The translations under genes and the position numbers were made by a program. The notes beneath the pieces were generated by a model. The model ran no database searches. It had not been told where the DNA came from and was given only the letters and a program-made list of their open reading frames with translations. 64,000 bases of DNA from Akkermansiaceae bacterium. Its GTDB lineage: Bacteria > Verrucomicrobiota > Verrucomicrobiia > Verrucomicrobiales > DEV007. Every line of letters begins with the position of its first letter. Position 1 is the stretch's first letter. This document shows, one piece after another, positions 18,260 through 26,593 of the stretch. The stretch is from the NCBI GenBank assembly GCA_024233005.1, contig JACKQE010000001.1, positions 682,001 to 746,000 of the forward strand. The letters are read 5' to 3'.

Positions 18260-18283
18260 CAAGGTGGGCTCTCTTCCACCTTG
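18260..18283. terminator. Possible bidirectional hairpin between convergent genes
   Basis: CAAGGTGG (18260-18267) and CCACCTTG (18276-18283) form a perfect eight-base stem with an eight-base loop, between the ends of the TPR gene and the ceramidase-like gene. No U-tract follows on either strand, so termination is only suggested by position. Confidence 0.3.
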
Positions 18284-18389
18284 CAAGCTTGGGCAGGTCA
18301 CCGTCTCGCTTTCTGCTAGTGGTGCCCTCAGAAAATAGACCATCGAAACTGCGGTTCATGAACTTGGCCGAAAGCGGCCGGGAATGGGA

Positions 18390-19718
18390 CTACGGCAAGG
18401 ATCCGCTGGAAAGACGGCGAATCGCAGACACCGCCTCCGTCACCAGGCTCGCTCCCGCGTCGGGGGCCAGGAAGCTGCATTCTGACGCTCCATACCCGCC
18501 CTCTTTCACGGCTTGCGCGGTGGGAAGGTAGACGACAAAGGGCGATCCTGTGCCATGATAGGCTAGGCCGAGGATGAGTGACGTTGCGAGGGGAGATTTC
18601 GCCGTCAAATCCAGCTGGTGCTGAATGAAGGGCTCGCCGGGAATGGCCACCAGCGCCAGCTGGCGATCGATCACGACGGTCAGCAGACCCACTTCGCTGG
18701 TCTGGGTTCCCAACCGGTGCGGGATCGTCAGCAGACTCTCCCGCACGTGGATCTCGACCGGGGCACCCTCTTTCCGCGTTTTGAGCGTCGCCGCGACGCG
18801 CAAGGCGCCTTTGCCGAGTGAGATGCCGGCCTGTCGAACGATGTTGAACCGGTTCTCGCCCCGCAGATTGTGGAGGTCGTAGGGATCGAGATCGCCCGAC
18901 GCGCCTTGCAGAAACATCCCCAGGCAGTCGTCGCCGAGTTGCTCCTCGATGAAATCCACCATCGCGCCGGGATAGTCCCGTGAGACCACGCCCGCTCCCA
19001 TCAGGGCCACCGGGTGGCAGGCGTAGTGAACCGCGAGCGCCCTCGTCCTGCCGGACAGGTCTTCGATCCGGATCACGCCCACGGTGGGGTCGACTGGCTT
19101 GGTCGGCCGACGGTCGGGATTCTCCCACAGGGCGGTCACGCCGCCGTCCGGGCGCACGAATCGCCGGTTGTGAGCCATGTAGGCGCTCTCGAAGGGTCCC
19201 TTGCCGACGGCGATCCGCGCCTCGAAGAGATGGCGCGTTGCCTCGCCGATGGCGGCGACGATCTTTTCCTCCACGGCCGCATACCACGGATCCTGGGACA
19301 AGCCGGGCCAATCGATGGAGACGCCGGGATCCTTTCCGTTGCGGGTCCAGTCGGGAGCCTTGGGCGGGGAAATGATCAACCCGCGGGGCGCCATCCCCGC
19401 ATGGGTGTGGCTGGCGCAGAGGAGGACATGGTCGACACCCCATTGGGCCCTGGCTTCCGCGATGACTTTCCGGGAGGAAAAGACGATCAGATCCACCGTG
19501 ACAATCGCCAGTGAGACCTCCTGATTCTTGAGCACGAGCACCCGCGCATAGAGCGGATCGCGCAGTTCAAGCTTCTGCCCGAGCAGATTGACGGCCTCCT
19601 GCTTCGTTGGCGTGATCTCCACCTTGGCGGTGCCGGCCTGGAACAATGGCCCGTCGCCAGCACCGGAAACCGGGCTGACCAGCGCGAGCAAGCCGAAAAT
19701 CGTGGAATAGGATTTCAT
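18390..19718 (-). CDS. Secreted neutral/alkaline ceramidase-like hydrolase
   Basis: The 442-residue protein has an N-terminal Sec signal (about 1-19) and a domain like the N-terminal catalytic domain of neutral ceramidases. Motifs are the zinc-site CASHTHAGMAP (about 99-109), HYACHPVALMG (about 216-226) and FLQGASGDLDPYD (about 256-268). Verrucomicrobia and Planctomycetes have many such proteins, whose substrates are mostly untested; cleavage of an amide or ester in an extracellular polymer is as likely as ceramide. The ATG at 19718 fits the signal peptide. It is last of three co-directed genes, 10 bases after the SGNH gene. Confidence 0.82.
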   Translation of the reverse strand: MKSYSTIFGLLALVSPVSGAGDGPLFQAGTAKVEITPTKQEAVNLLGQKLELRDPLYARVLVLKNQEVSLAIVTVDLIVFSSRKVIAEARAQWGVDHVLLCASHTHAGMAPRGLIISPPKAPDWTRNGKDPGVSIDWPGLSQDPWYAAVEEKIVAAIGEATRHLFEARIAVGKGPFESAYMAHNRRFVRPDGGVTALWENPDRRPTKPVDPTVGVIRIEDLSGRTRALAVHYACHPVALMGAGVVSRDYPGAMVDFIEEQLGDDCLGMFLQGASGDLDPYDLHNLRGENRFNIVRQAGISLGKGALRVAATLKTRKEGAPVEIHVRESLLTIPHRLGTQTSEVGLLTVVIDRQLALVAIPGEPFIQHQLDLTAKSPLATSLILGLAYHGTGSPFVVYLPTAQAVKEGGYGASECSFLAPDAGASLVTEAVSAIRRLSSGSLP

Positions 19719-19728
19719 GGGGGTGTCA

Positions 19729-21084
19729 TTAGGGCGCCAGCGCGCGCGTCGTTGCCTGGTGCTGTTCCCAGGCGGTCTCCTGCAGGGATTTGGCAACCTC
19801 CGCGGGAATGGCATCAGGGGAGGCGAGACCGGCGGGACGGTGACCGGTCAGCACGCTGTAGATCCCGCAACCATAGAGATAAGACCCGCGAAGCCCGGGA
19901 TGGCTCTTGTCCTCGGCAAAGAGGCTCTCCATCAACTCGGTGGTGGGATGGTCGCCGAAGTATCTGAAATAGGCCTGGCTGGCGTCGACCACGGCGACGC
20001 CGAGCTCCCGGCCCATGGCGAGGTGGATGCGATGGAGGCGCTCGAATCCCTGCGGATAGTCGCGGAGGACGGACGCCGTCCCGAAGAGGACCGTTTTTGC
20101 GCCGGTTCCCTTGATCAGCGCGTGGAATTGGCGCGCATAGGGCTGGAAGTCCGGTTCCTCGACGTGGTAGATGTCCTGCAAGACAACGAAATCCCACCCG
20201 CCGCCCGCAATCATCCCCCGGGCGGTTTCCGGACCCGTTCCCGCCTCCCAATGGGATTTCAGGGAAGCCCCGCCTTTGATGCAGCCGGTGACCGTGATCA
20301 GCGGTCCCTTTTGGTTGGAGGTGGCCAGGTTTTCAAGAATATGGTTGCTCAGGAGCAGCGGGCATTGGCTGTTGCCGATCATGAGGACCTTCAATGGCTT
20401 CGGCCGAACCGGCAACCGCGCGCCGATGGCTTGCGCGACTTGCCGGGACTGAAGCGCGGTGCCCTCCGCCGAGTAATGGACGCCGCCTCCGTCCCAAAGC
20501 CTGCCGGGGTGATTGGCGACCAGGGAATAGAGATCATCCACCGCGATCCCCGCCTTGGCGACGTGTTCGGCCGCGATCCGGTTTCGTTCCTGCACCCCGA
20601 GGTCAGGGCCTCCCTCCTTTTGCTCGCAGGGCGTGGTCGTGGCCCAGATGAGTTCGGCCCCGGGCGCGTAGTGCCTGATCGTGTTGATCACCTGCGGGAA
20701 CCCTTGCCGGTACCCTTCGATGCCTCCATGCAGGCCATAGTTGAAATGGATCACCGCATAGGCGTTTTGACGAAGGACCAATTTGATCTCGTCGAGCAGA
20801 GCGGGATCACCAACCGCTTTGGAAGTTCCCAGGATCGAGACGTAAGCCTTGTCCTGGAGCGCCGCGCCGACCTCGGCGGCGTAGCGGACCGTGATCGAAT
20901 CTCCGATCAACAGCACCAGCGGGAGGTCGGGGCCGTTGGCCGGTTTCGTTTTGATGGTGATCGTGCACCAATCGTGAGATTCCCTCGGTGTCTTGTAATC
21001 ATAGGGCTCCTGGGCCCGCGCGGAGGTCATCACGATGCCTGCCAGCAGCGTCGCTGCCATCCATCGGTTCGGGATTGTTTTCAT
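19729..21084 (-). CDS. Secreted tandem SGNH-hydrolase protein
   Basis: The 451-residue protein has a signal peptide (about 1-24) and two SGNH/GDSL-type domains in a row. Domain 1 (about 50-230) has GDSI with the nucleophile serine, NYGLHGG as block III and DGGGVHYS as the Asp-x-x-His region. Domain 2 (about 232-440) has GNSQ, a QDIY segment and DKSHPG followed by GSYLYGCGIYSVLTG, as in sialate-O-acetylesterase-like relatives. Both look catalytically complete, although in domain 2 the first block reads MIGNSQ. Likely esterase(s) removing acyl groups from a polysaccharide. It sits between the DUF6807-TPR and ceramidase-like genes in one operon. Confidence 0.82.
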   Translation of the reverse strand: MKTIPNRWMAATLLAGIVMTSARAQEPYDYKTPRESHDWCTITIKTKPANGPDLPLVLLIGDSITVRYAAEVGAALQDKAYVSILGTSKAVGDPALLDEIKLVLRQNAYAVIHFNYGLHGGIEGYRQGFPQVINTIRHYAPGAELIWATTTPCEQKEGGPDLGVQERNRIAAEHVAKAGIAVDDLYSLVANHPGRLWDGGGVHYSAEGTALQSRQVAQAIGARLPVRPKPLKVLMIGNSQCPLLLSNHILENLATSNQKGPLITVTGCIKGGASLKSHWEAGTGPETARGMIAGGGWDFVVLQDIYHVEEPDFQPYARQFHALIKGTGAKTVLFGTASVLRDYPQGFERLHRIHLAMGRELGVAVVDASQAYFRYFGDHPTTELMESLFAEDKSHPGLRGSYLYGCGIYSVLTGHRPAGLASPDAIPAEVAKSLQETAWEQHQATTRALAP

Positions 21085-21112
21085 CGGGGTGAGTGTCGTG
21101 TGCCGTTAGGTT

Positions 21113-22669
21113 CTAGGGGCTGGATTCCAAGGCGAGAGCCTCGCGAAATTTGGCGAGCGCCTCTTCTTCCTTGCCCTGAGCCGCGTAGGCGTGGCCATAG
21201 GCGCGAAGCATCTTGATGCGCCAGACCGGGGCCATTCCGGCCATGTCACCAACTTGGTTCAGAACTTCCAGCGCCAAGTCAGGCTTGACCTGATCGGTGA
21301 GAATGCGCGCGATCGCCACCGTGGCGCTGAGAGGTTGCCAGCCTTTCGAGGTTCCGCTGAGGGCCAGGGCTTCCCGATAGGCCGCCAGAGCCTGCGGTTC
21401 ATCGTTCAGGACAGTGGCATAATTGTCCGCCAGCGCCAGCCGGATGTCGGGGTTGCCGGGAGCGATTCGCACCGCCGCCTTAAAATCGGCCTCCGCCCGC
21501 GCGCCGTCCTTCGTGAAGGAATAGGCCTGGCCGCGCCATTGAAGCGCCGCGACCGGCCCGTCCGTAAAGTCCGCCTCACCAAATTGCTCGACCAGTTCCT
21601 TCCATTGGCGATCGTTCTGCAGCACGCGCATTCGGATCAGAGTGGATGCTTCGTCGTTCGTGTAGGCGCGGTACTGTTCCGCGACCTTGGCCGCCATCGG
21701 ATCTCCATGGTGAAAATAGAGGCGGTGACGGAGGCGAAGGCTTTCGCCGACGGCCATCGTGTAATCGCCGGAGTGTGACGCGCAGGCCGGGCACGAGTCG
21801 CCAAAGGGACGGCAAACGACGGTTTTGTGATCTTCGTAGGCCCCCTTGAAGTGATCCGTCCCAAACCGGTTCGCGGTGATGAGCCCGTAGGTTCGGGCGT
21901 GCCAATGGGTCGGGAAACGCAGGTTCGCGGGATGATCGAACATCGCCATCCCGACCGTCTTGCCGCTTGCGTCCGGCCCGAAGGAATCCACCCACTCGGC
22001 GCGCTTGCCCCAGGCGTCGGCATTCCGATCACCCCTGCTATTGAGGATCGCGCCGCCCTGCCCGCTTTCGACCGCCAGTGGCCCCGCCACCCTTACCATC
22101 AGGCCACCGTCCCGCTTGTCCCCAAAGGTGACAGCGGTATCGCCCGCGTGCAGCTCCACATCGTAATCCATCAGCACCTGATGGTTCTCCAGCGGGACAA
22201 ACGCGAGCCGCACTTTCTCGCGGAGCACCAAAATGCCATCACCGAGCCATTGATTGTGGAAAACCACTTCCCCGGTTTCTCCGGACGTGATCCGCTCGAC
22301 CCGCTCCAGCCTGACCTCCGCCGGGTGACGGGTCTTGGCTGATTCCGGTTCCTTCTCCCGCGTCCACCAGAAGTTGTAGCCGTTGACATCGCTGTGAGAA
22401 AAACGAATCGAGCGGTGATGGGGGTGATCCTGGGTTTCGCCCGGGATCCCCTGCTTCATGGGAAAGTGCCGGGTGACATTCTCGCCGTTCGGTCCGATCA
22501 CCGGGTAGAGGTAGGGTCCGATCCACTCCTGATGCCGCCATTCGGTGAAAATCCGGCCGTCGATCTTCACCTGGAACCGGTCCTCGAGTTCGGCAATCGA
22601 CACGTCGGCGGAGAGCCGGGTGGCGCACAGGGGCAACGCGAGCACAGCCAGTAGCGAGGAGGGTTTCAT
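21113..22669 (-). CDS. Secreted DUF6807/PmoA-like protein with C-terminal TPR region
   Basis: The 518-residue protein starts with a Sec signal (about 1-22, cleavage near LSA). Residues about 22-345 are a DUF6807 (PmoA-like) domain: the histidine-rich DHPHHRSIRFSHSDVNG (about 81-97), a Trp-rich segment, FDHPANLRFPTHWHAR (about 245-260) and a late His-rich segment near 325. About 170 residues of TPR-like helices follow, including EADFKAAVRIAPGNPD and an alanine/glutamate-rich last repeat. Most DUF6807 proteins I know are single-domain, so the TPR extension is unusual. The ATG at 22669 begins the signal peptide; the frame is open 36 codons upstream without similarity. First gene of the secreted operon. 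Confidence 0.8.
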   Translation of the reverse strand: MKPSSLLAVLALPLCATRLSADVSIAELEDRFQVKIDGRIFTEWRHQEWIGPYLYPVIGPNGENVTRHFPMKQGIPGETQDHPHHRSIRFSHSDVNGYNFWWTREKEPESAKTRHPAEVRLERVERITSGETGEVVFHNQWLGDGILVLREKVRLAFVPLENHQVLMDYDVELHAGDTAVTFGDKRDGGLMVRVAGPLAVESGQGGAILNSRGDRNADAWGKRAEWVDSFGPDASGKTVGMAMFDHPANLRFPTHWHARTYGLITANRFGTDHFKGAYEDHKTVVCRPFGDSCPACASHSGDYTMAVGESLRLRHRLYFHHGDPMAAKVAEQYRAYTNDEASTLIRMRVLQNDRQWKELVEQFGEADFTDGPVAALQWRGQAYSFTKDGARAEADFKAAVRIAPGNPDIRLALADNYATVLNDEPQALAAYREALALSGTSKGWQPLSATVAIARILTDQVKPDLALEVLNQVGDMAGMAPVWRIKMLRAYGHAYAAQGKEEEALAKFREALALESSP

Positions 22670-22894
22670 ATCCAGGAACTCGCATGATTGAGAGGGAAGA
22701 ACCCGCCCAATGCAAGCAAATCGAGACGCAATTTCTGGCTGCGGACTGTTTTCCTGCGACCGTCTGTGACTGCGCATCGTCCTGCGGTTGAAAAGGGCGG
22801 GGGAGCGGGAGACAGGGATGAATGAGCCTCTTGGTTGCTTCGAAACCGGCAGTTTGTGATGGCGGAGGCCTTTTCCTGGCGCGGGTTTTTGGCG

Positions 22895-23611
22895 TTACCG
22901 TGCCGCGATCCAGGAGGCTTCGTGGTGACGGTCGGCAAGTTTCGCTAGGGTCAAGTCATCAGGCCGTTCGAGAAGGTCGTCTGTGGCGTCCCATGCTTGG
23001 CGCAAGGCCGCGCCGAGGGCTGTCCGGTCTGTCGGCAGATTGGTGATGAATTCCCCATGGGAGCGGCCTTCCCTCCAGTCCGGTTCCACCTTGGGATGAC
23101 GCAGGGCCGCCGCCATCACAGCGAGATCGGCCGCGTGGAGCAGGGTGCCGTGAAACAGGAGGGCGCTGCGCCCCCGTTTCTGGGCATTTCCGGAAAATTT
23201 CCGTCCGGCCAGAGCGAGGTCGCTGTGACCTTTCACCTCGACCGGTTGCCCGATCAGCGAGGAAATCGCGTTTTGGTGGCGTTCCATAATCCAACGGTTG
23301 GTTCCGGTGATGCTGGCCAGTGGTCCGGCCGGTGGAATGGCAAGCGTCACCGCATAGCTGAGGCAGCCGGGGCCCTGGACCACCGTGCCCCCACCGCTGA
23401 CCCGGCGAAGTATGGGGATGTTGCGCTGCCGACAGGCTTCGGTGTCGACTTCTCCAGCAAGACTGTTGGAGCGACCGAGGACTACAAAAGGGTGTGAGCT
23501 TTCCCAGAGCCGCAGCGTTTCCACTCCGGAATCCTCGGTTTGCTGGAGGAGCCATTCATCCAGAGCGAGGTTTTCCTCGGGCGTGGGAAGGGACAACTCC
23601 AGGTATTTCAT
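22895..23611 (-). CDS. lplA: Lipoate-protein ligase A-like, short form
   Basis: The 238-residue protein would attach lipoate (or move octanoate) to the E2 lysine. The BPL_LplA_LipB fold is clear: RRVSGGGTVVQGPG (69-82), GRKFSGNAQ with Lys138 contacting the acyl-adenylate, and LLFHGTLL (about 151-158). It lacks the roughly 90-residue C-terminal accessory domain of E. coli LplA. It may therefore need a separate accessory protein or act as an amidotransferase. It is divergent from aceE, whose E2 partner carries a lipoyl domain, which supports the role. Confidence 0.85.
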   Translation of the reverse strand: MKYLELSLPTPEENLALDEWLLQQTEDSGVETLRLWESSHPFVVLGRSNSLAGEVDTEACRQRNIPILRRVSGGGTVVQGPGCLSYAVTLAIPPAGPLASITGTNRWIMERHQNAISSLIGQPVEVKGHSDLALAGRKFSGNAQKRGRSALLFHGTLLHAADLAVMAAALRHPKVEPDWREGRSHGEFITNLPTDRTALGAALRQAWDATDDLLERPDDLTLAKLADRHHEASWIAAR

Positions 23612-23692
23612 TGCCGGATCGTGAGCGGGGAGTATGTTGCGACTTCGCAGAGGTCGGGGACAGGAATCCGGACAGCCTTACTGAAAGGTATT

Positions 23693-23744
23693 GTGCTCCT
23701 TATCGTCTGCGCCGGAGCACGACAACCGTTTTTGTTCGTTGTCG
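23693..23744. promoter_or_regulatory. Two back-to-back inverted repeats upstream of the pdh operon
   Basis: GTGCTCC (23693-23699) pairs perfectly with GGAGCAC (23714-23720). Immediately after, CGACAAC (23720-23726) pairs perfectly with GTTGTCG (23738-23744), sharing one base. They lie between the divergent lplA and aceE starts, 50-100 bases before aceE. They could be operators or leader hairpins. The second loop is T-rich, but no U-tract follows a stem. Confidence 0.4.
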
Positions 23745-23771
23745 ACCCGGGTGGCGCGCCAGGTGCTGCCC

Positions 23772-23784
23772 AATACGTTGTATT
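23772..23784. promoter_or_regulatory. Small dyad overlapping the aceE initiation region
   Basis: AATAC (23772-23776), GTT, GTATT (23780-23784) form a short perfect dyad eight bases before the aceE ATG. Its second arm contains a TATTTT-like -10 element. It may be an operator half-site or simply a promoter element. Confidence 0.3.
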
Positions 23785-23792
23785 TTATCACT

Positions 23793-26507
23793 ATGGAATT
23801 TGGTATCAGGGAGCGTCTCGCCCGATTGGAAGGGCATCTGCCAACCGGGGTGAGCCGGGAGGGAGACACCCGCCGCTGGCTCGCCGCCGCGGAACAGGTG
23901 TTGGAGGCCGCTCTGAAAGACCAAAGCCGTGCCAAAGCCGCCCTCTTCCTCGACGAGTTGATCGATCGGCTCATGGAAGCGGGCATTGATGCTCCCCGCA
24001 CGGTCCGCACGCCCTACCTGAACACCATTCTGCCGGCCGACGAGCCCGTGTATCCCGGAGATTGGCAGACTGAGGTCCGGATCAAGAGTTTCATCCGCTG
24101 GAATGCCATGGCCATGGTGGTCAATGCCAACCGTGCCAATTCCACCCTGGGGGGGCACATTTCAACGTTCGCGTCCAGCGCCACGCTCTATGAAGTGGCC
24201 TTCAATCATTTCTTCCGCGGGAGGAGCGGTGATTTCGGGGGCGACATCGTCTATTTCCAAGGCCATGCCTCGCCGGGAATTTACGCGCGGGCCTTCCTCG
24301 AGGGACGCCTTGAGGAGTCGCACCTCTACCATTTCCGCCAGGAATTGGCCGAAGGTGGCGGCTTGTCCTCCTACCCGCATCCTTACTTGATGCCCAACTT
24401 CTGGCAGTTTCCCACGGTTTCGATGGGGCTCGGGCCGATTCTTTCCATCTATCAGGCCCGGTTCAACCGCTATCTCTGGGCCCGCGGGCTCAAGACCGGC
24501 ACTGAACCCAAGGTGTGGTGTTTTGTCGGGGACGGCGAATCAGACGAACCGGAATCACTCGGAGCGCTCACCCTGGCGTCGCGTGAGAAGCTGGACAATC
24601 TGGTCTGGGTGGTGAATTGCAATCTGCAGCGGCTGGATGGTCCGGTCCGGGGCAATGGCAAAATCATCCAGGAACTGGAGGCTGCCTTCCGTGGGGCCGG
24701 GTGGAATGTCATCAAGGTCATCTGGGGCTCGGACTGGGACGAACTGTTCGCCAAGGACCAGACCGGCCTCCTTCTCAAGCGGGTCGAGGAATGTTGCGAC
24801 GGGGAATTCCAGAAATACTCGGTCGAGCCCGGAAGTTACATCCGGAAAAATTTCTTCGGGAAATACCCCGAACTGCTTCCGCTCGTCAACCACCTCACCG
24901 ATGACCAGCTCCACAAGCTGCTCCGCGGCGGCCATGACCAGCGAAAAATGTATGCCGCCTACCAGGCCGCGATGAGCCACCTGGGGCAACCCACCGTTAT
25001 TCTGGCCAAAACCATCAAGGGCTATGGTCTCGGCGAGGTCGGGGAGGGCAGGAATGTCACGCACCAGCAGAAAAAGCTCAATGAGAAGGAACTGAGGGAA
25101 TTCCGGGCCCGTTTCAACATTCCGATCAGCGACGAGGTCATCGCGGAAACCCCCTTTTACCGACCCTCGCCGGACAGCAAGGAAACCCAGTATCTGCTCG
25201 AACGGCGGCGCCAATTGGGAGGCTTTCTCCCGGATCGCCATGTCGGGATCGCGTCGCTCGACGTGCCCACCCTGGAAAGTTTCAAGGCGCTCCTCGGCGG
25301 ATCCGGTGAGGCGCTGGTCTCCACCACGATGGCTTTCGTCCGCCTGCTCAGCCTGCTGTTGCGGAATCCCGCCATCGGTCGGAACATCGTCCCCATCATT
25401 CCCGATGAGGCGAGGACCTTTGGCATGGATGCCCTCTTCCGCGAAATCGGTATCTACGCTTTTGAAGGGCAAAAGTATGAGCCGGTCGACAAGAATTCCC
25501 TGCTCTACTACCATGAGGCCAAAGACGGGCAGATCTTGGAAGAGGGCATCACCGAGGCCGGAGCCATGTCCTCGTTCATTGCCGCCGGCACCGCTTACGC
25601 GACGCATGGGGTGCCCATGATTCCCTTTTACACCTACTACTCCATGTTCGGCCCGCAGCGGGTGGGCGACCAGATCTGGTTGGCCGGGGACATCAAGGCG
25701 CGGGGCTTTCTCATGGCGGCCACAGCCGGGCGCACCACTCTCAATGGAGAGGGCCTGCAGCACCAGGACGGGCACAGCCTGCTTCTGGCGAGCAGTGTGC
25801 CCACGCTGATGACCTACGATGTGGCCTTTGCCTATGAACTGGCGGTCATCGTGCAGGATGGGATGCGTCGCATGTATCAGGAAGGGGAGGATCTCTTTTA
25901 CTATCTCACGCTCTACAACGAGAACTATCTCATGCCGGCCATGCCGGAGGGTGCGGAAGAGGGCATTCTGCGGGGACTTTACAAATTCAAAGCCGGTCCG
26001 GAAGGGCTCCCTCTCAAAGCCCAGATATTCGGCAGCGGCCCCATCATTCGCAGCGCCCTCGGGGCTCAAGCCCTTCTTGCGGAACGCTACGGGGTCTCAG
26101 TCGATGTGTGGAGCGCCACCAACTACAAGCGGCTCCGCAACGAAGCGATCCAATGCGAACGCTGGAACATGCTCCACCCTACCGAGCCGGCCAAAATCCC
26201 CCATGTTGTGGAGTTGCTGCAGAAGGAGGAGGGACCGTTCGTTGCCGTTTCCGACAACCTGCGCATGGTTCCCGGCCAGATTGCCGAATGGGTGCCCGGC
26301 GGCATGACCATCCTCGGCACTGACGGATTTGGCCGTAGCGACACGCGGGAGAGGCTTCGTCGGTTCTTCGAAATCGATGCGGAATGCACCGTTGTGGCAA
26401 CCCTCTGGGCGCTGTCCAAGCAGGGCAAGGTGGCGCGTTCCCTCGTGGCGCAGGCCATCACCGACCTCGGGATCGATCCTGAAAAAATCCATCCCGAACT
26501 GGCGTGA
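23793..26507 (+). CDS. aceE: Pyruvate dehydrogenase E1 component, homodimeric type
   Basis: The 904-residue thiamine diphosphate enzyme decarboxylates pyruvate and reductively acetylates the E2 lipoyl group. It is of the single-chain AceE type (E. coli AceE is 887 residues). The ThDP motif GDGESDEPES starts at 246 and ends with NCNLQRLDGP near 275-284. NANRANSTLGGHISTFASSA (about 111-130) and FYTYYSMFGPQR near 610 are AceE signatures. The ATG at 23793 begins the conserved N-terminus; the open frame extends 34 codons upstream without similarity. It leads aceE-aceF-lpdA. Confidence 0.97.
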   Translation: MEFGIRERLARLEGHLPTGVSREGDTRRWLAAAEQVLEAALKDQSRAKAALFLDELIDRLMEAGIDAPRTVRTPYLNTILPADEPVYPGDWQTEVRIKSFIRWNAMAMVVNANRANSTLGGHISTFASSATLYEVAFNHFFRGRSGDFGGDIVYFQGHASPGIYARAFLEGRLEESHLYHFRQELAEGGGLSSYPHPYLMPNFWQFPTVSMGLGPILSIYQARFNRYLWARGLKTGTEPKVWCFVGDGESDEPESLGALTLASREKLDNLVWVVNCNLQRLDGPVRGNGKIIQELEAAFRGAGWNVIKVIWGSDWDELFAKDQTGLLLKRVEECCDGEFQKYSVEPGSYIRKNFFGKYPELLPLVNHLTDDQLHKLLRGGHDQRKMYAAYQAAMSHLGQPTVILAKTIKGYGLGEVGEGRNVTHQQKKLNEKELREFRARFNIPISDEVIAETPFYRPSPDSKETQYLLERRRQLGGFLPDRHVGIASLDVPTLESFKALLGGSGEALVSTTMAFVRLLSLLLRNPAIGRNIVPIIPDEARTFGMDALFREIGIYAFEGQKYEPVDKNSLLYYHEAKDGQILEEGITEAGAMSSFIAAGTAYATHGVPMIPFYTYYSMFGPQRVGDQIWLAGDIKARGFLMAATAGRTTLNGEGLQHQDGHSLLLASSVPTLMTYDVAFAYELAVIVQDGMRRMYQEGEDLFYYLTLYNENYLMPAMPEGAEEGILRGLYKFKAGPEGLPLKAQIFGSGPIIRSALGAQALLAERYGVSVDVWSATNYKRLRNEAIQCERWNMLHPTEPAKIPHVVELLQKEEGPFVAVSDNLRMVPGQIAEWVPGGMTILGTDGFGRSDTRERLRRFFEIDAECTVVATLWALSKQGKVARSLVAQAITDLGIDPEKIHPELA

Positions 26508-26593
26508 GGTCAAGCCTCCCACGCACCTCCCGGGCAGACGCGAGTGATCCGGCAGATTGAATCAACCTAAGCCCAAAACACATTTTCAAACAC

